Of a stretch of DNA of 64,000 bases, positions 10,001 through 16,574 are shown piece by piece. The first letter of the stretch is position 1. Every line of letters starts with the position of its first letter. The stretch comes from Nonomuraea dietziae. Its GTDB lineage: Bacteria > Actinomycetota > Actinomycetes > Streptosporangiales > Streptosporangiaceae. The DNA lies in contig NZ_JACIBV010000001.1 in NCBI RefSeq assembly GCF_014195505.1, positions 806,001-870,000 of the forward strand, in the 5' to 3' direction. The notes under the pieces are model-generated. The model ran no database searches, was not told where the DNA came from, and saw only the letters and a list, made by a program, of their open reading frames with translations. The translations under genes and the position numbers were made by a program.

Positions 10001-10289
10001 CGAAGGCCACCTGGATCTGCGCCATCCCCTCCTTCGACGTCGAGGTCATCTTCTCCATGCCGTCGATGCCGGCGAAGGAGTCCTCGATCGGCTTGGTGAC
10101 CAGATCCTCGACGATCTCAGGCGAGGCCCCGGGATAGGGCGCGACGACGAACGCGCCAGGGAACGACAACGACGGCAGCAACTGCTGCTTGAGCTGCGGA
10201 ATGGTGAAGGCGCCGAACGCGCTCAACACGATCGCCACCAATATGACGAGACTTCGGTTGGCGAGGCTCAACCGGGCCAGAGCAGTCAT
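7080..10289 (-). CDS. RND-family efflux transporter (AcrB/HAE1-like permease)
   Basis: 1069 residues, the full RND length. Architecture: first helix at ~12-30 (LVILVAIVLSAFGAF), large periplasmic-type loop, helices 2-6 near 370-560 with the proton-relay segment VGRVVDDSIVVLENI and the neighbouring conserved ALIALWAGDYSLNML, a second large loop, then the C-terminal helix bundle with GIVVTNAIVLIDLINQ and EGGRRRLRPILMTAVATI. Both DD and the GRRRLRPI motif are intact. The first loop carries a proline/glutamine-rich insert (roughly 245-290). Such pumps lack an outer membrane partner in Actinobacteria and resemble SwrC-type exporters. A MarR gene is divergent, and its product is the likely regulator. 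Substrate unknown. Confidence 0.93.
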   Translation of the reverse strand: MTALARLSLANRSLVILVAIVLSAFGAFTIPQLKQQLLPSLSFPGAFVVAPYPGASPEIVEDLVTKPIEDSFAGIDGMEKMTSTSKEGMAQIQVAFAYGTDIDDSLAKMQQAVSRIPLPDGVDPQVVAGNTDDIPVLVLAVGDGGDERQMADRLRRVMVPELQGIEGVREADVTGARDEEVVITPDAKKMAKKGVSPAQIPEVLKANGTPVPAGTLSEDGKSLTVQVGERVDSIEALKDLYLTPAPQQVAPQASQQQTARPTGQFAQPGRPQANPASPATPAVAPKPPKPVKLGEVAKVERRKAEATTLTRTNGEPSLGVSVTMTPDGNAVSISHAVRDRLPELGAALGGAAVTVIFDQAPYVERSIESLTTEGLLGLAFAVLVILVFLLSVRSTLVTAVSIPLSVVIALIALWAGDYSLNMLTLGALTIAVGRVVDDSIVVLENIKRHLGYGEPKRTAVTAAVREVSGAVTASTLTTVAVFAPIAFVGGMVGELFAPFAVTVTVALLASLLVSLTVIPVLAYWFLKAPALEPEEARAVREAAEAKELRSPLQRMYLPVLRFATRRRLVTVLIGVVVFAATMGLAGRLETNFIDSSGQDTISVSQRMPVGTDLATTDAAAKKVERVLAGLEGVRSYQVNVGGGNAMMGGTGGGADRVSYSLTAEEGADTAALQERLRAELKELSGVGEVTVGGQGGGGFASDSIDVIVQAPDSQTLGRAAEQVKAAMGELPQLRDVSSNLEGSAPRIEVAVDREKAAEKGVTEAQVGQAVAQAFRGAPLGQLTLDGIASDLILRGDDAPADVEEVEDLKVGPIKVSQVAKVSQVDGPTQISRIDGERSATVSAKAAASDLGSVTQTLTAKLDALALPAGAAYTIGGVSADQADAFADLGLAMVAAIAIVFMIMVAAFRSFVQPLILLVSVPFAATGAIGLLLATGTPMGVPALIGMLMLIGIVVTNAIVLIDLINQYREQGMGVVEAVIEGGRRRLRPILMTAVATIGALAPMALGVTGSGGFISQPLAIVVIGGLISSTLLTLVLVPTLYTMVERTKERLRRTPAAPAHAKEKVGAPA

Positions 10290-10320
10290 CCGGTCCTCAC
10301 GGGGGAAGCGACAAAAAGAA

Positions 10321-10360
10321 TTCGCCTCAGACTAACACTTCGCCTTGAGCGAATATTTAA
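10321..10360. promoter_or_regulatory. Divergent promoter region with MarR-type inverted repeat
   Basis: Between the RND exporter and MarR genes, TTCGC (10339-10343) and GCGAA (10349-10353) form a perfect 5-bp inverted repeat around CTTGA. The half-site TTCGCCT also occurs at 10321, 18 bp away. The region is AT-rich for this genome (GAATATTTAA). It is a plausible operator for the adjacent MarR protein acting on both genes; this is inference from symmetry and position. Confidence 0.5.
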
Positions 10361-10407
10361 CTGACCATGTCTTTCCTGATAACCTTCTCAGGAAGCGAGA
10401 GGTGAGA

Positions 10408-10878
10408 GTGGACGACGAACGCGAGACCCTGATTCGCCAGATCAGCGAGACCCAACGCGGCCTCGGACGACTCCTGGCCCAGGACCGCTCACCCCTGTTC
10501 GACTCCAACCTCACCATGCGGCAGCTCAAAGTCGTCATCCTCCTGTCATGCACAGGCTCCGCCTCAGGACAGGAACTCGCCGGCAACCTCGGCGTCGGCC
10601 TCGGCACCGTCACCGGCATCGTCGACAGACTCGTCGGCCACGGCCTCGTCACCCGCCACGAAGACCCCCACGACCGGCGCGTACGGCGCGTCCAGCTCAC
10701 CGACGCCGGCCGCGCCCTCGTCGAAGAGATCAACGACGCCGGGCTACGCAACTACCGGCGCATCATGGAGCGGCTCGACCTCGACTCCCTGCGCTCCCTG
10801 GCCGACATCACCGCCAAGATCGCCGCCATCGCGGCCGAACTCCCCTTCCCCCGCCACAACACCACCGCGGCCCACTGA
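10408..10878 (+). CDS. MarR family transcriptional regulator
   Basis: 156 residues. The winged helix lies at ~45-110: LTMRQLKVVILLSCTGSASGQELAGNLGVGLGTVTGIVDRLVGHGL, then the wing VTRHEDPHDRRVRRVQLTDAGRALV with the family D-x-R-R-x-x-x-x-x-L-T-x-x-G signature. GTG at 10408 is preceded by GAGAGG with 5-nt spacing, which decides the start over the TTG at 10345. It is divergent from the RND exporter, 118 bp apart, and probably represses it in response to a ligand. Confidence 0.9.
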   Translation: MDDERETLIRQISETQRGLGRLLAQDRSPLFDSNLTMRQLKVVILLSCTGSASGQELAGNLGVGLGTVTGIVDRLVGHGLVTRHEDPHDRRVRRVQLTDAGRALVEEINDAGLRNYRRIMERLDLDSLRSLADITAKIAAIAAELPFPRHNTTAAH

Positions 10879-11099
10879 ACCTCCCCAACACTCCCCCATG
10901 GCGTACCTCAGGCAACGTTGCAGGAAGAAACGACCGCGAGGACCACACCAACCCCATGAACACCGCCACGCCCTGACGAGACGCAGCAGCGAGCCGACCT
11001 GACACCCGCCACCCACGGCCACCGAGGCATCGCACCCGTAAAAGCCCAGCTCGAAACCCGATAGCGCCGACGCCGCGACCCTGCAAGGATCACGTCGTC

Positions 11100-11912
11100 A
11101 TGAGCCGCCCCCACACCTCCGAGATCCCCACCGGCCCCGTCACCGTCCCCCACATCGTCACCACCCTCGCCGGCGACGACACCATCACCCCCGTCTGGCG
11201 CAACGCACTCGGCGGCCTCACCTTCCGCCTCGACAACCCGAACGGCACCACCAGATACGCCAAATGGGTCGCCACCGGCACCCCCGAGATCGACCTGCCC
11301 GCCGAAGCCCAACGCCTCGCCTGGGCACAGCGATGGGCCACCGTCCCACCCGTCATCGACCACGGCACCAACCCCGACGGCGCCTGGCTCCTCACCGCCG
11401 CCGTCCCCGGCCGATCAGCCATCGAACCCCGGTGGATCGCCGACCCCGCCACCGCCACCGCCGCCATCGGCCGAGGACTACGACTCCTCCACGACGCCCT
11501 GCCAGTCGACGACTGCCCCTTCGACTGGAGCGTCCAACGACGACTCACCCGCGCCGACGAACGCCTCACCAACGGCGAAGGCCCAGCCGACTGGTTCCCC
11601 GAACACCACCACCTCGACCCCGAACACGCCCGCGCACGCCTCGCCGAACCACCCCCGATCGACCGCCTCGTCGTCTGCCACGGAGACGCCTGCGTCCCCA
11701 ACACCCTGCTCCACCACGACGGCACCTTCGCCGCCCACGTCGACCTCGGCTCACTCGGCGTCGCCGACCGATGGGCCGACCTCGCAGTGGCGGCCTGGAG
11801 CACCGAAGAGGACTACGGCCCCGGCTACGACGGCATCCTCTACGACGCCTACGGCATCGACCCCGACCCCGAACGCATCGCCTACTACCGCCTGCTCTGG
11901 GACCTGGCCTAA
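11100..11912 (+). CDS. APH(3')-type aminoglycoside O-phosphotransferase
   Basis: 270 residues, normal for the family. The kinase-like fold shows the ATP-binding lysine region (RYAKWV, K55), the catalytic Brenner box HGDACVPN at 194-201 (catalytic Asp196, metal ligand Asn201) and the metal-binding DLG at 215-217 followed by VADRWADLA. These are standard APH(3') features. It would phosphorylate an aminoglycoside hydroxyl, but the actual substrate and whether it confers resistance cannot be read from sequence. The coding strand is strongly C-rich with few G, unlike most of the window, as are the MarR gene before it and the GNAT gene after it. Confidence 0.88.
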   Translation: MSRPHTSEIPTGPVTVPHIVTTLAGDDTITPVWRNALGGLTFRLDNPNGTTRYAKWVATGTPEIDLPAEAQRLAWAQRWATVPPVIDHGTNPDGAWLLTAAVPGRSAIEPRWIADPATATAAIGRGLRLLHDALPVDDCPFDWSVQRRLTRADERLTNGEGPADWFPEHHHLDPEHARARLAEPPPIDRLVVCHGDACVPNTLLHHDGTFAAHVDLGSLGVADRWADLAVAAWSTEEDYGPGYDGILYDAYGIDPDPERIAYYRLLWDLA

Positions 11913-12055
11913 CCCGCCCTCACCTTCCCCCAAAGGAAAGGGGAAGGACCAGCCATGCCGGCTACGACTCACCCTCATGATCCTCGGCGGCCTCCACGAC
12001 ATCACCCGGGACCAACCATGACCATCCACGCCATCACCACAACCCCGGAACACCC

Positions 12056-12841
12056 ATGAACCCCCACGAGACCCTCGCCCTCTTCGACGACCAGATGCGC
12101 CGCCACGCCCAACCCGACGACGCCCACGCCACCCTCCACCTCACCGACGGCGTTCTACGCCAGACCAGCACCCGCCAAGGCTGGAACGGCATCCTCTGGA
12201 GCGACCTCGACCACACCACCGCCGACACCGCCATCGCCAACCAGATCAGCCACTTCGCCGCACTCGGCCACGACTTCGAATGGAAGCTCTACGCCCACGA
12301 CCAGCCCACCGACCTCGCTCAACGCCTCCTCGCCGCAGGCGCCAACCAAGAACCCACCGAAACGCTCATGGCCGCCACCATCAGCGACCTGCCCACCACC
12401 ACCCCGCCACCCGACGGCATCCACCTGCACCCCGTCACCGACCCCGCAGGCGTCGACCTCATGATGCAGGTCCACCAGCAGGCCTTCGACACCACCGCCA
12501 CCCACATCAAGCACCGCCTGCTCACCCAACTCGCCGAGGCACCCGACACCGTCGCCGCCGTCGTCGCCATGGCAGGCACCCGCCCCGTCAGCGCCGCCCG
12601 CCTCGACATGCACCCCGGCACCCACTTCGCCAGCCTCTGGAGCGGCGGAACCGTACCCGACTGGCGCGGACGCGGCCTCTACCGGGCTCTGGTCGCCTAC
12701 CGCGCGCGCATCGCCGCCGCCCATGGCTACCGCTACCTGCAGGTCGACGCCTCCGACGACAGCCGACCCATCCTGAGTCGTCTCGGCTTCATCGCGCTGA
12801 CCACGACCACGCCGCATCTGTTTGTTGTTGAAGGTCTTTAG
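12056..12841 (+). CDS. GNAT family N-acetyltransferase
   Basis: 261 residues. The C-terminal GNAT domain shows the acetyl-CoA loop SGGTVPDWRGRGLYRALVAYRA (G-T-x-P-x-x-R-G-x-G) and the terminal D-A-S-x-x-S-x-P-I-L-x-R-L-G-F. The N-terminal ~100 residues form a second, degenerate lobe. Substrate unknown. It lies 143 bp after the APH gene on the same strand with the same C-rich codon usage, so the two may have arrived together. The stop is 40 bp before a copy of the 16-bp CCTTTACAAAGTAGAT repeat. Confidence 0.85.
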   Translation: MNPHETLALFDDQMRRHAQPDDAHATLHLTDGVLRQTSTRQGWNGILWSDLDHTTADTAIANQISHFAALGHDFEWKLYAHDQPTDLAQRLLAAGANQEPTETLMAATISDLPTTTPPPDGIHLHPVTDPAGVDLMMQVHQQAFDTTATHIKHRLLTQLAEAPDTVAAVVAMAGTRPVSAARLDMHPGTHFASLWSGGTVPDWRGRGLYRALVAYRARIAAAHGYRYLQVDASDDSRPILSRLGFIALTTTTPHLFVVEGL

Positions 12842-12881
12842 TCCATTAAGGATGGGTGACCGAAGGTCGCCCCGCCAAACG

Positions 12882-12897
12882 CCTTTACAAAGTAGAT
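12882..12897. repeat. 16-bp dispersed repeat, copy 1
   Basis: CCTTTACAAAGTAGAT, identical to copies at 35717-35732 and 45414-45429. It lies between the 3' end of the GNAT gene and the 3' end of a small minus-strand ORF whose TGA stop (12899-12901) is next to it. The core CTTTAC-AAAG is partly self-complementary. Confidence 0.8.
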
Positions 12898-12898
12898 T

Positions 12899-13087
12899 TC
12901 AAGCGTCGGAGAACTTCGGGAAGCCGGCCGATCGGGACAGAGCACGGTTGATCGCCTGGTCGCCCTCGTGACCGCCACGCACAGGTCCCTGGCCGACTTG
13001 CCGCAGGATCTCCTCGGGGTCCACCACGACCACCCAGTCACACTCCAGACCGCCAACGAAGCAGATCCACATGCGAGGAGTCGTCAT
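12899..13087 (-). CDS. Hypothetical protein, possibly a gene fragment
   Basis: 62 residues if the ATG at 13087 is used; an in-frame ATG at 13168 would give 89. The sequence includes TTPRMWICFVGGLECDWVVV, then a short acidic/Gly-rich tail ending GFPKFSDA. I do not recognise a family. The reading is better than a random shadow ORF (low arginine/proline content, hydrophobic strand), but no clear ribosome binding site is seen. It sits in an 0.9-kb region of decayed sequence (12842-13793), so it may be a relic. Confidence 0.35.
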   Translation of the reverse strand: MTTPRMWICFVGGLECDWVVVVDPEEILRQVGQGPVRGGHEGDQAINRALSRSAGFPKFSDA

Positions 13088-13233
13088 GGCTGCGACTCTG
13101 AGCGGATCTTCTCCCAGCCGCCATCCTCGCCGATGCTCCTCCCCGGGGCCCTCCGCTCGGGTCGGCATCACCAGACGCCAAGGAGCTCTGAGTGACCGGG
13201 AGGCCGGTCCCCTCGGCCCGCCCCGGCGCCGAG

Positions 13234-13550
13234 TCAGGCTGTTGGCGAAGGCGGCTCGTCGTCGGTGGTGCCCCAGGCAGTCCCGCGGTGGGGGTGGACG
13301 CCGACGACGGCCGGCGGCGGCAGGTCGTCGAGTTCCGACAGCTCCCGCCATGGGTCCTGGGTCACCTCCAGATACCGCAGTCCTTCGGCTCGGTCACCGT
13401 GGCAAGGTCGGCGACAGGCCGGACATGTTCCCCCATGGATTCGGCCGCGCCCCAGCACCATCGTCCAGCGCCGAAGCCCCGGTCTTCACGATGCTCGGTA
13501 TCAGCGACCGGCATCTGGACCACTACCGCGATCTTGCTCCAGCGCGACAT
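13234..13550 (-). pseudogene. Frameshifted hypothetical gene
   Basis: From an ATG at 13550 the minus strand reads MSRWSKIAVVVQMPVADTEH and continues to about 13380, where this frame soon stops (CGIWR, stop at 13362). The other frame carries on naturally from the same point as AEGLRYLEVTQDPWRELSEL followed by DDLPPPAVVGVHPH and stops at 13234. One inserted or lost base near 13380-13390 explains this. Family not recognised. No strong Shine-Dalgarno is visible. Confidence 0.4.
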
Positions 13551-13717
13551 GTGACGCTCCTTCGCCTGTTACCGGCATCGGGGGCACGCCGCGATCCAAC
13601 CGATACGGCCAAGTCGGGTGGGCTCTGTGTGTGATCACTTCAGGAGGCACTACCAAGCCAACCACTGAAAGTAATAGTACATGTACATATGGCGACATTT
13701 GCGGCTGTGGCTGATGC

Positions 13718-13760
13718 GGGGTGTCGGCAAGAAGCGTGACGCGCTTCTTGCCGACACCCC
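13718..13760. terminator. Perfect 19-bp stem hairpin, likely bidirectional terminator
   Basis: GGGGTGTCGGCAAGAAGCG (13718-13736) pairs perfectly with 13742-13760 around a 5-nt loop TGACG, followed by TTCTAT on the plus strand. It lies 33 bp past the stop of the minus-strand cupin gene. The stem is unusually long for a simple terminator. Nothing else recognisable is present in 13551-13717 apart from an AT-rich stretch with the palindrome GTACATGTAC near 13678-13687. Confidence 0.6.
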
Positions 13761-13793
13761 TTCTATGAAGGATGCCCGGAGCTGTGGCCGGCC

Positions 13794-14162
13794 TCAGTGC
13801 GGGGAGGGCCAGCGCGGCGTGGCCGGGGCCGCCTGTTCGAGCTCGGCCCAGTCGTCCCGTACCGGGGCGAACACCTCCACCACGACCGCCCCCTCCGGAC
13901 CTGCCTGGGCCTCATGGGGAACGTGCGCGAGGATGCGCCACGTACCACCGGGCCCGAGGCCGCGGGTCTCCTGGCCCACGCGGAAGGTGAGCGTGCCCTG
14001 TAGGCACAGGCCGATCTGTTCGTTGACGTGGCGGTGCTCGGGGACGAGGCCGTGCGGGGGCAGCTCGACGACGGCCAGGGTGAGCTGCTCGCCCTGGACC
14101 ACCCGGGCCAGGACGTCCTTCCAGATCCGGATGGGCGGGATGGCGTTCAGGTGGGTCAGCAT
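13794..14162 (-). CDS. Cupin domain protein
   Basis: 122 residues. Cupin motif 1 is visible as LPPHGLVPEHRHVNEQIGLCLQG (P-x-H-x-H-x(4)-E-x-x-x-h-x-x-G); motif 2 is weaker (GGTWRILAHVPHEAQAG, P-H-x-x). A single beta-barrel with a metal site of His/Glu is expected. Its ATG overlaps the TGA of the upstream aminotransferase gene (ATGA at 14159-14162), so the two are translationally coupled and probably act in one pathway. Substrate unknown. Confidence 0.82.
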   Translation of the reverse strand: MLTHLNAIPPIRIWKDVLARVVQGEQLTLAVVELPPHGLVPEHRHVNEQIGLCLQGTLTFRVGQETRGLGPGGTWRILAHVPHEAQAGPEGAVVVEVFAPVRDDWAELEQAAPATPRWPSPH

Positions 14163-15103
14163 CAGGCGGCTCCGTACACGGGTGTGGTCCATTCGGGATG
14201 GTGGTCGGCATCCTCACGGCGGCTGATCGCCTGCAGCAGGCGCTGTACGGCGAGCGTCGTCTCGCCCGCGTGCCCGTCTCCGACGGGCCGGCCGTCCACC
14301 TCGACGACCGGGGCGACGAGCACGGCCGTGCCGCACAACAGAGCCTCGTCACAGGAGTAGAGCTCCGAGCGGTGCACGCGCCGTTCCTCGACGAGGGCAC
14401 CGGTGATCTCGCCCAAGAGGTGCATGACCTGCCAGCGTGTGATGCCGGCGAGGATGTCGTCCGTGGCGGTGGGGGTGGCCCAGCGCTCGCCGGTCCTGAT
14501 CAGCACGTTCGAGGTGGTGGCCTCGGCCACGTAGCCGTCGCCGGTCAGCATGATGGCCTCGTCGAAGCCGTTGCGCAGCGCCTCGGTCTTGGCCAGGGCA
14601 GGCCCGACGTAGCTGCCGATCACCTTGGCCCGGTTGGGCACCGCGGCGTCGCCGGTCCTGCGCCAGGCGCTCACCATGCAGCGCACGCCGCGCCGGTCGA
14701 TGTAGTCGCCCGGCATGGGGGTGGCGGCCAGGTACAGGCGCGTGCCGCAGTCGTGCATCCGGACGGCCAGTTGCTCGTCCGCCTGCAGCAGGAGGGGGCG
14801 CACGTAGGCGTCGGCGCGCACGTCGTTGCGGCGCAGCAGCTCGGTGGAGAGGCGGGTCAGATGTTCCGGATCGTACGGCAGCTCCAGCCCGAGGATGCGG
14901 GCCGAGCGCGCCATCCGCTCGTAGTGGGCCCGCGCCTCCAGCAGGTAGAGCTCCTGGTGATCCGGGTTCCAGCAGGCTCTGATCCCTTCGAAGGTACCCG
15001 TGCCGTACGAGACCGCATTGGCCAGGACGCTGAGTCTGGACTCCTTCTCCGGCACGAACGCGCCCTCGGCGTAGACCTCGGCGTAGGGGGTTCCGAATCG
15101 CAT
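14162..15103 (-). CDS. PLP class IV aminotransferase (branched-chain aminotransferase-like)
   Basis: 313 residues from the ATG at 15103 (MRFGTPYAEVYAEG). Features of fold-type IV: the N-terminal LSVLANAVSYGTGTFEGIRA, the PLP-lysine region NRAKVIGSYVGPALAKTEAL, and the phosphate-binding DGYVAEATTSNVLI. Resembles IlvE but is shorter and lies with a cupin and a divergent LysR gene, so it may serve a catabolic or specialised amino acid pathway rather than housekeeping valine/leucine synthesis. Divergent from LysR by 72 bp. Confidence 0.88.
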   Translation of the reverse strand: MRFGTPYAEVYAEGAFVPEKESRLSVLANAVSYGTGTFEGIRACWNPDHQELYLLEARAHYERMARSARILGLELPYDPEHLTRLSTELLRRNDVRADAYVRPLLLQADEQLAVRMHDCGTRLYLAATPMPGDYIDRRGVRCMVSAWRRTGDAAVPNRAKVIGSYVGPALAKTEALRNGFDEAIMLTGDGYVAEATTSNVLIRTGERWATPTATDDILAGITRWQVMHLLGEITGALVEERRVHRSELYSCDEALLCGTAVLVAPVVEVDGRPVGDGHAGETTLAVQRLLQAISRREDADHHPEWTTPVYGAA

Positions 15104-15146
15104 GCCGCCAGAATGAACGAGCCCTTCCGTTAAGGACAATCGACAG

Positions 15147-15159
15147 CTTCTTAAAGAAG
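15147..15159. promoter_or_regulatory. Palindromic operator in LysR/aminotransferase intergenic region
   Basis: CTTCTTAAAGAAG is a perfect 6-1-6 palindrome. It lies 16 bp before the LysR start and 43 bp before the divergent aminotransferase start, within an AT-rich stretch. A LysR-type or other dimeric regulator site is likely; the identity of the binding protein is inferred from proximity. Confidence 0.5.
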
Positions 15160-15175
15160 GGTTTAGCGTTTCCGC

Positions 15176-16132
15176 ATGCTCGATGTGGCCAGGCTAAGGG
15201 TTTTGCAGGAGGTGGCCCGCCACGGGTCGCTCACCCGCGCCGCTGCCGCGCTGTCGTACACCACCTCGGCGCTGTCGCAGCAGATCTCCGTGCTTGAGCG
15301 GGAGGCCGGGGCCCGGCTGCTCGAACGGCACGCCCGGGGCGTGCGGCTGACGGAGGCCGGCCGGGCGCTCCTGGCTCACACCGAGCGGATCATGACGGAG
15401 CTGCGTGCCGCCGAGAGCACGCTGGCCGCGATCTGCGCCGGAGAGGGCGGAAGGCTGCGGTTCGGATCGTTCACGACGGCGAACGCCACGCTCATGCCCA
15501 TGGCCGTACGCGCCTTCCTGCGCGAGCGGCCCGCAGTCTCGGTGGAGCTGGTCGAGGCCGACCGCGACGAGGCCGTGGCCGCGGTCGCCGCGCACGAGCT
15601 GGACCTGGCGCTCGTGTACGAATTCCCCGTCGTGCCCCTGGTGGTCCCCCCGAACGTCGAGGTGCGCCCGCTGCTCGTCGACCCACTGCACATCGCGCTG
15701 CCGCCGGGCCACCGCCTGAGCGGACGCACCCGCATCCGGCTGGCCGATCTGGCCGGCGAACGGTGGATCCAGGGGGTACACCGGGGATCCACGCTCGACG
15801 TGCTGCCCCGGGCGTGCCGGCAGGCGGGGTTCGAGCCGGTCATCGCGTTCAGGACCGATGACCAGATGACGGTCAGAGGGCTGGTCGCCGCGGGGCTGGG
15901 GGTGGCGCTCGCCCCGTTCCTCACCCTTCCAGCGACCGCTCCCGACCTCGTCGTACGCCCGCTGGACGAGCCGTCACTGACCAGGACCGTGATGACCGCC
16001 ACGCCGGCACAGCGACACCGGCTGCCCGCGGCCGCCGCGATGATCGAGCACTTGCGGGTGGTGGCCGGAGACCTCCGGCGCTTGGATCTGGGGGCTGGAC
16101 GAACACCGGACCATCCGATAAACATTGACTGA
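15176..16132 (+). CDS. LysR family transcriptional regulator
   Basis: 318 residues. Residues 1-60 are the LysR winged HTH (LRVLQEVARHGSLTRAAAAL, then TTSALSQQISVLEREAGARLLER and GVRLTEAGRALL). Residues ~90-295 are the two-lobed substrate-binding domain (LRFGSFTTANATLMP..., ALVYEF, VAAGLGVALAPF). It is divergent from the class IV aminotransferase-cupin operon, the classic arrangement for LysR control of a neighbouring operon. Inducer unknown. Confidence 0.92.
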   Translation: MLDVARLRVLQEVARHGSLTRAAAALSYTTSALSQQISVLEREAGARLLERHARGVRLTEAGRALLAHTERIMTELRAAESTLAAICAGEGGRLRFGSFTTANATLMPMAVRAFLRERPAVSVELVEADRDEAVAAVAAHELDLALVYEFPVVPLVVPPNVEVRPLLVDPLHIALPPGHRLSGRTRIRLADLAGERWIQGVHRGSTLDVLPRACRQAGFEPVIAFRTDDQMTVRGLVAAGLGVALAPFLTLPATAPDLVVRPLDEPSLTRTVMTATPAQRHRLPAAAAMIEHLRVVAGDLRRLDLGAGRTPDHPINID

Positions 16133-16158
16133 GTCAACCTATCCTTTGATTGGGTCAA
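16125..16158. promoter_or_regulatory. Two tandem palindromic MarR operators
   Basis: TTGACTGAGTCAA (16125-16137) is a perfect 6-1-6 palindrome. TTGATTGGGTCAA (16146-16158) is a related imperfect site (TTGA and TCAA arms conserved) 21 bp downstream, centre to centre. The first overlaps the LysR stop codon and the second touches the MarR start, so binding would block MarR transcription (autorepression). Confidence 0.6.
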
Positions 16159-16574
16159 TGATGTTTGCGATGATCCAGACTCTCGACCGGTTCCACGCGT
16201 ACGTCATGGCCATCATGGCCGGGTCGTTCTCCCTCGCCGAGACCCGCGTCCTGCTAGAGCTGGCGGGCCAGGACGGCTGTGAGGTCCGGAACGTGCGGCA
16301 GCGGCTACGGTTCGACCCCGGCCACCTCAGCCGTGTCCTGGCCCGGCTCGACACCGCAGGACTGGTCGTCCGGGAACGTTCGGGCGACGACCAGCGGTGC
16401 CTGCTCGTTCGACTGACACACAGAGGGCGGGACGCGTTGGGCGACAACGAGCGGACGCTGAGCGACGACGATCGGGCGCGGATCATCGCGGCCGTGCGGG
16501 CGGTCGGCGGGCCTGCCGGGGAAGAGCGGCGGCTCAGATCATCCGCCGCAGGGCGGTCTCCACAGCGTCGATGA
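16158..16574 (+). CDS. MarR family regulator, probably C-terminally truncated
   Basis: 138 residues from ATG 16158 (a second ATG follows at 16161). The winged helix is clear: FSLAETRVLLELAGQDGCEV, then RLRFDPGHLSRVLARLDTAGLVVRE and SGDDQRCLLVRLTHRGRDAL. The last ~20 residues (RLRSSAAGRSPQRR) are antisense to the convergent LysR gene, overlap it by 41 bp and look non-native. MarR domains with this sequence style often precede a GNAT domain in fused proteins; here no GNAT domain follows, so a deletion is possible. Two palindromes sit at its start. Confidence 0.8.
   Translation: MMFAMIQTLDRFHAYVMAIMAGSFSLAETRVLLELAGQDGCEVRNVRQRLRFDPGHLSRVLARLDTAGLVVRERSGDDQRCLLVRLTHRGRDALGDNERTLSDDDRARIIAAVRAVGGPAGEERRLRSSAAGRSPQRR

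Noticed and set aside
6963..10364. Plus-strand ORF of 1133 codons opposite the RND exporter
   Set aside because: Extremely rich in Arg, His and Gln with no recognisable motif; it is the antisense of the RND gene, a common artefact in very high-GC DNA.
12842..13790. Search for an insertion sequence in the decayed region
   Set aside because: No transposase motif or terminal inverted repeats with target duplication; only the single hairpin at 13718-13760 and frameshifted fragments.
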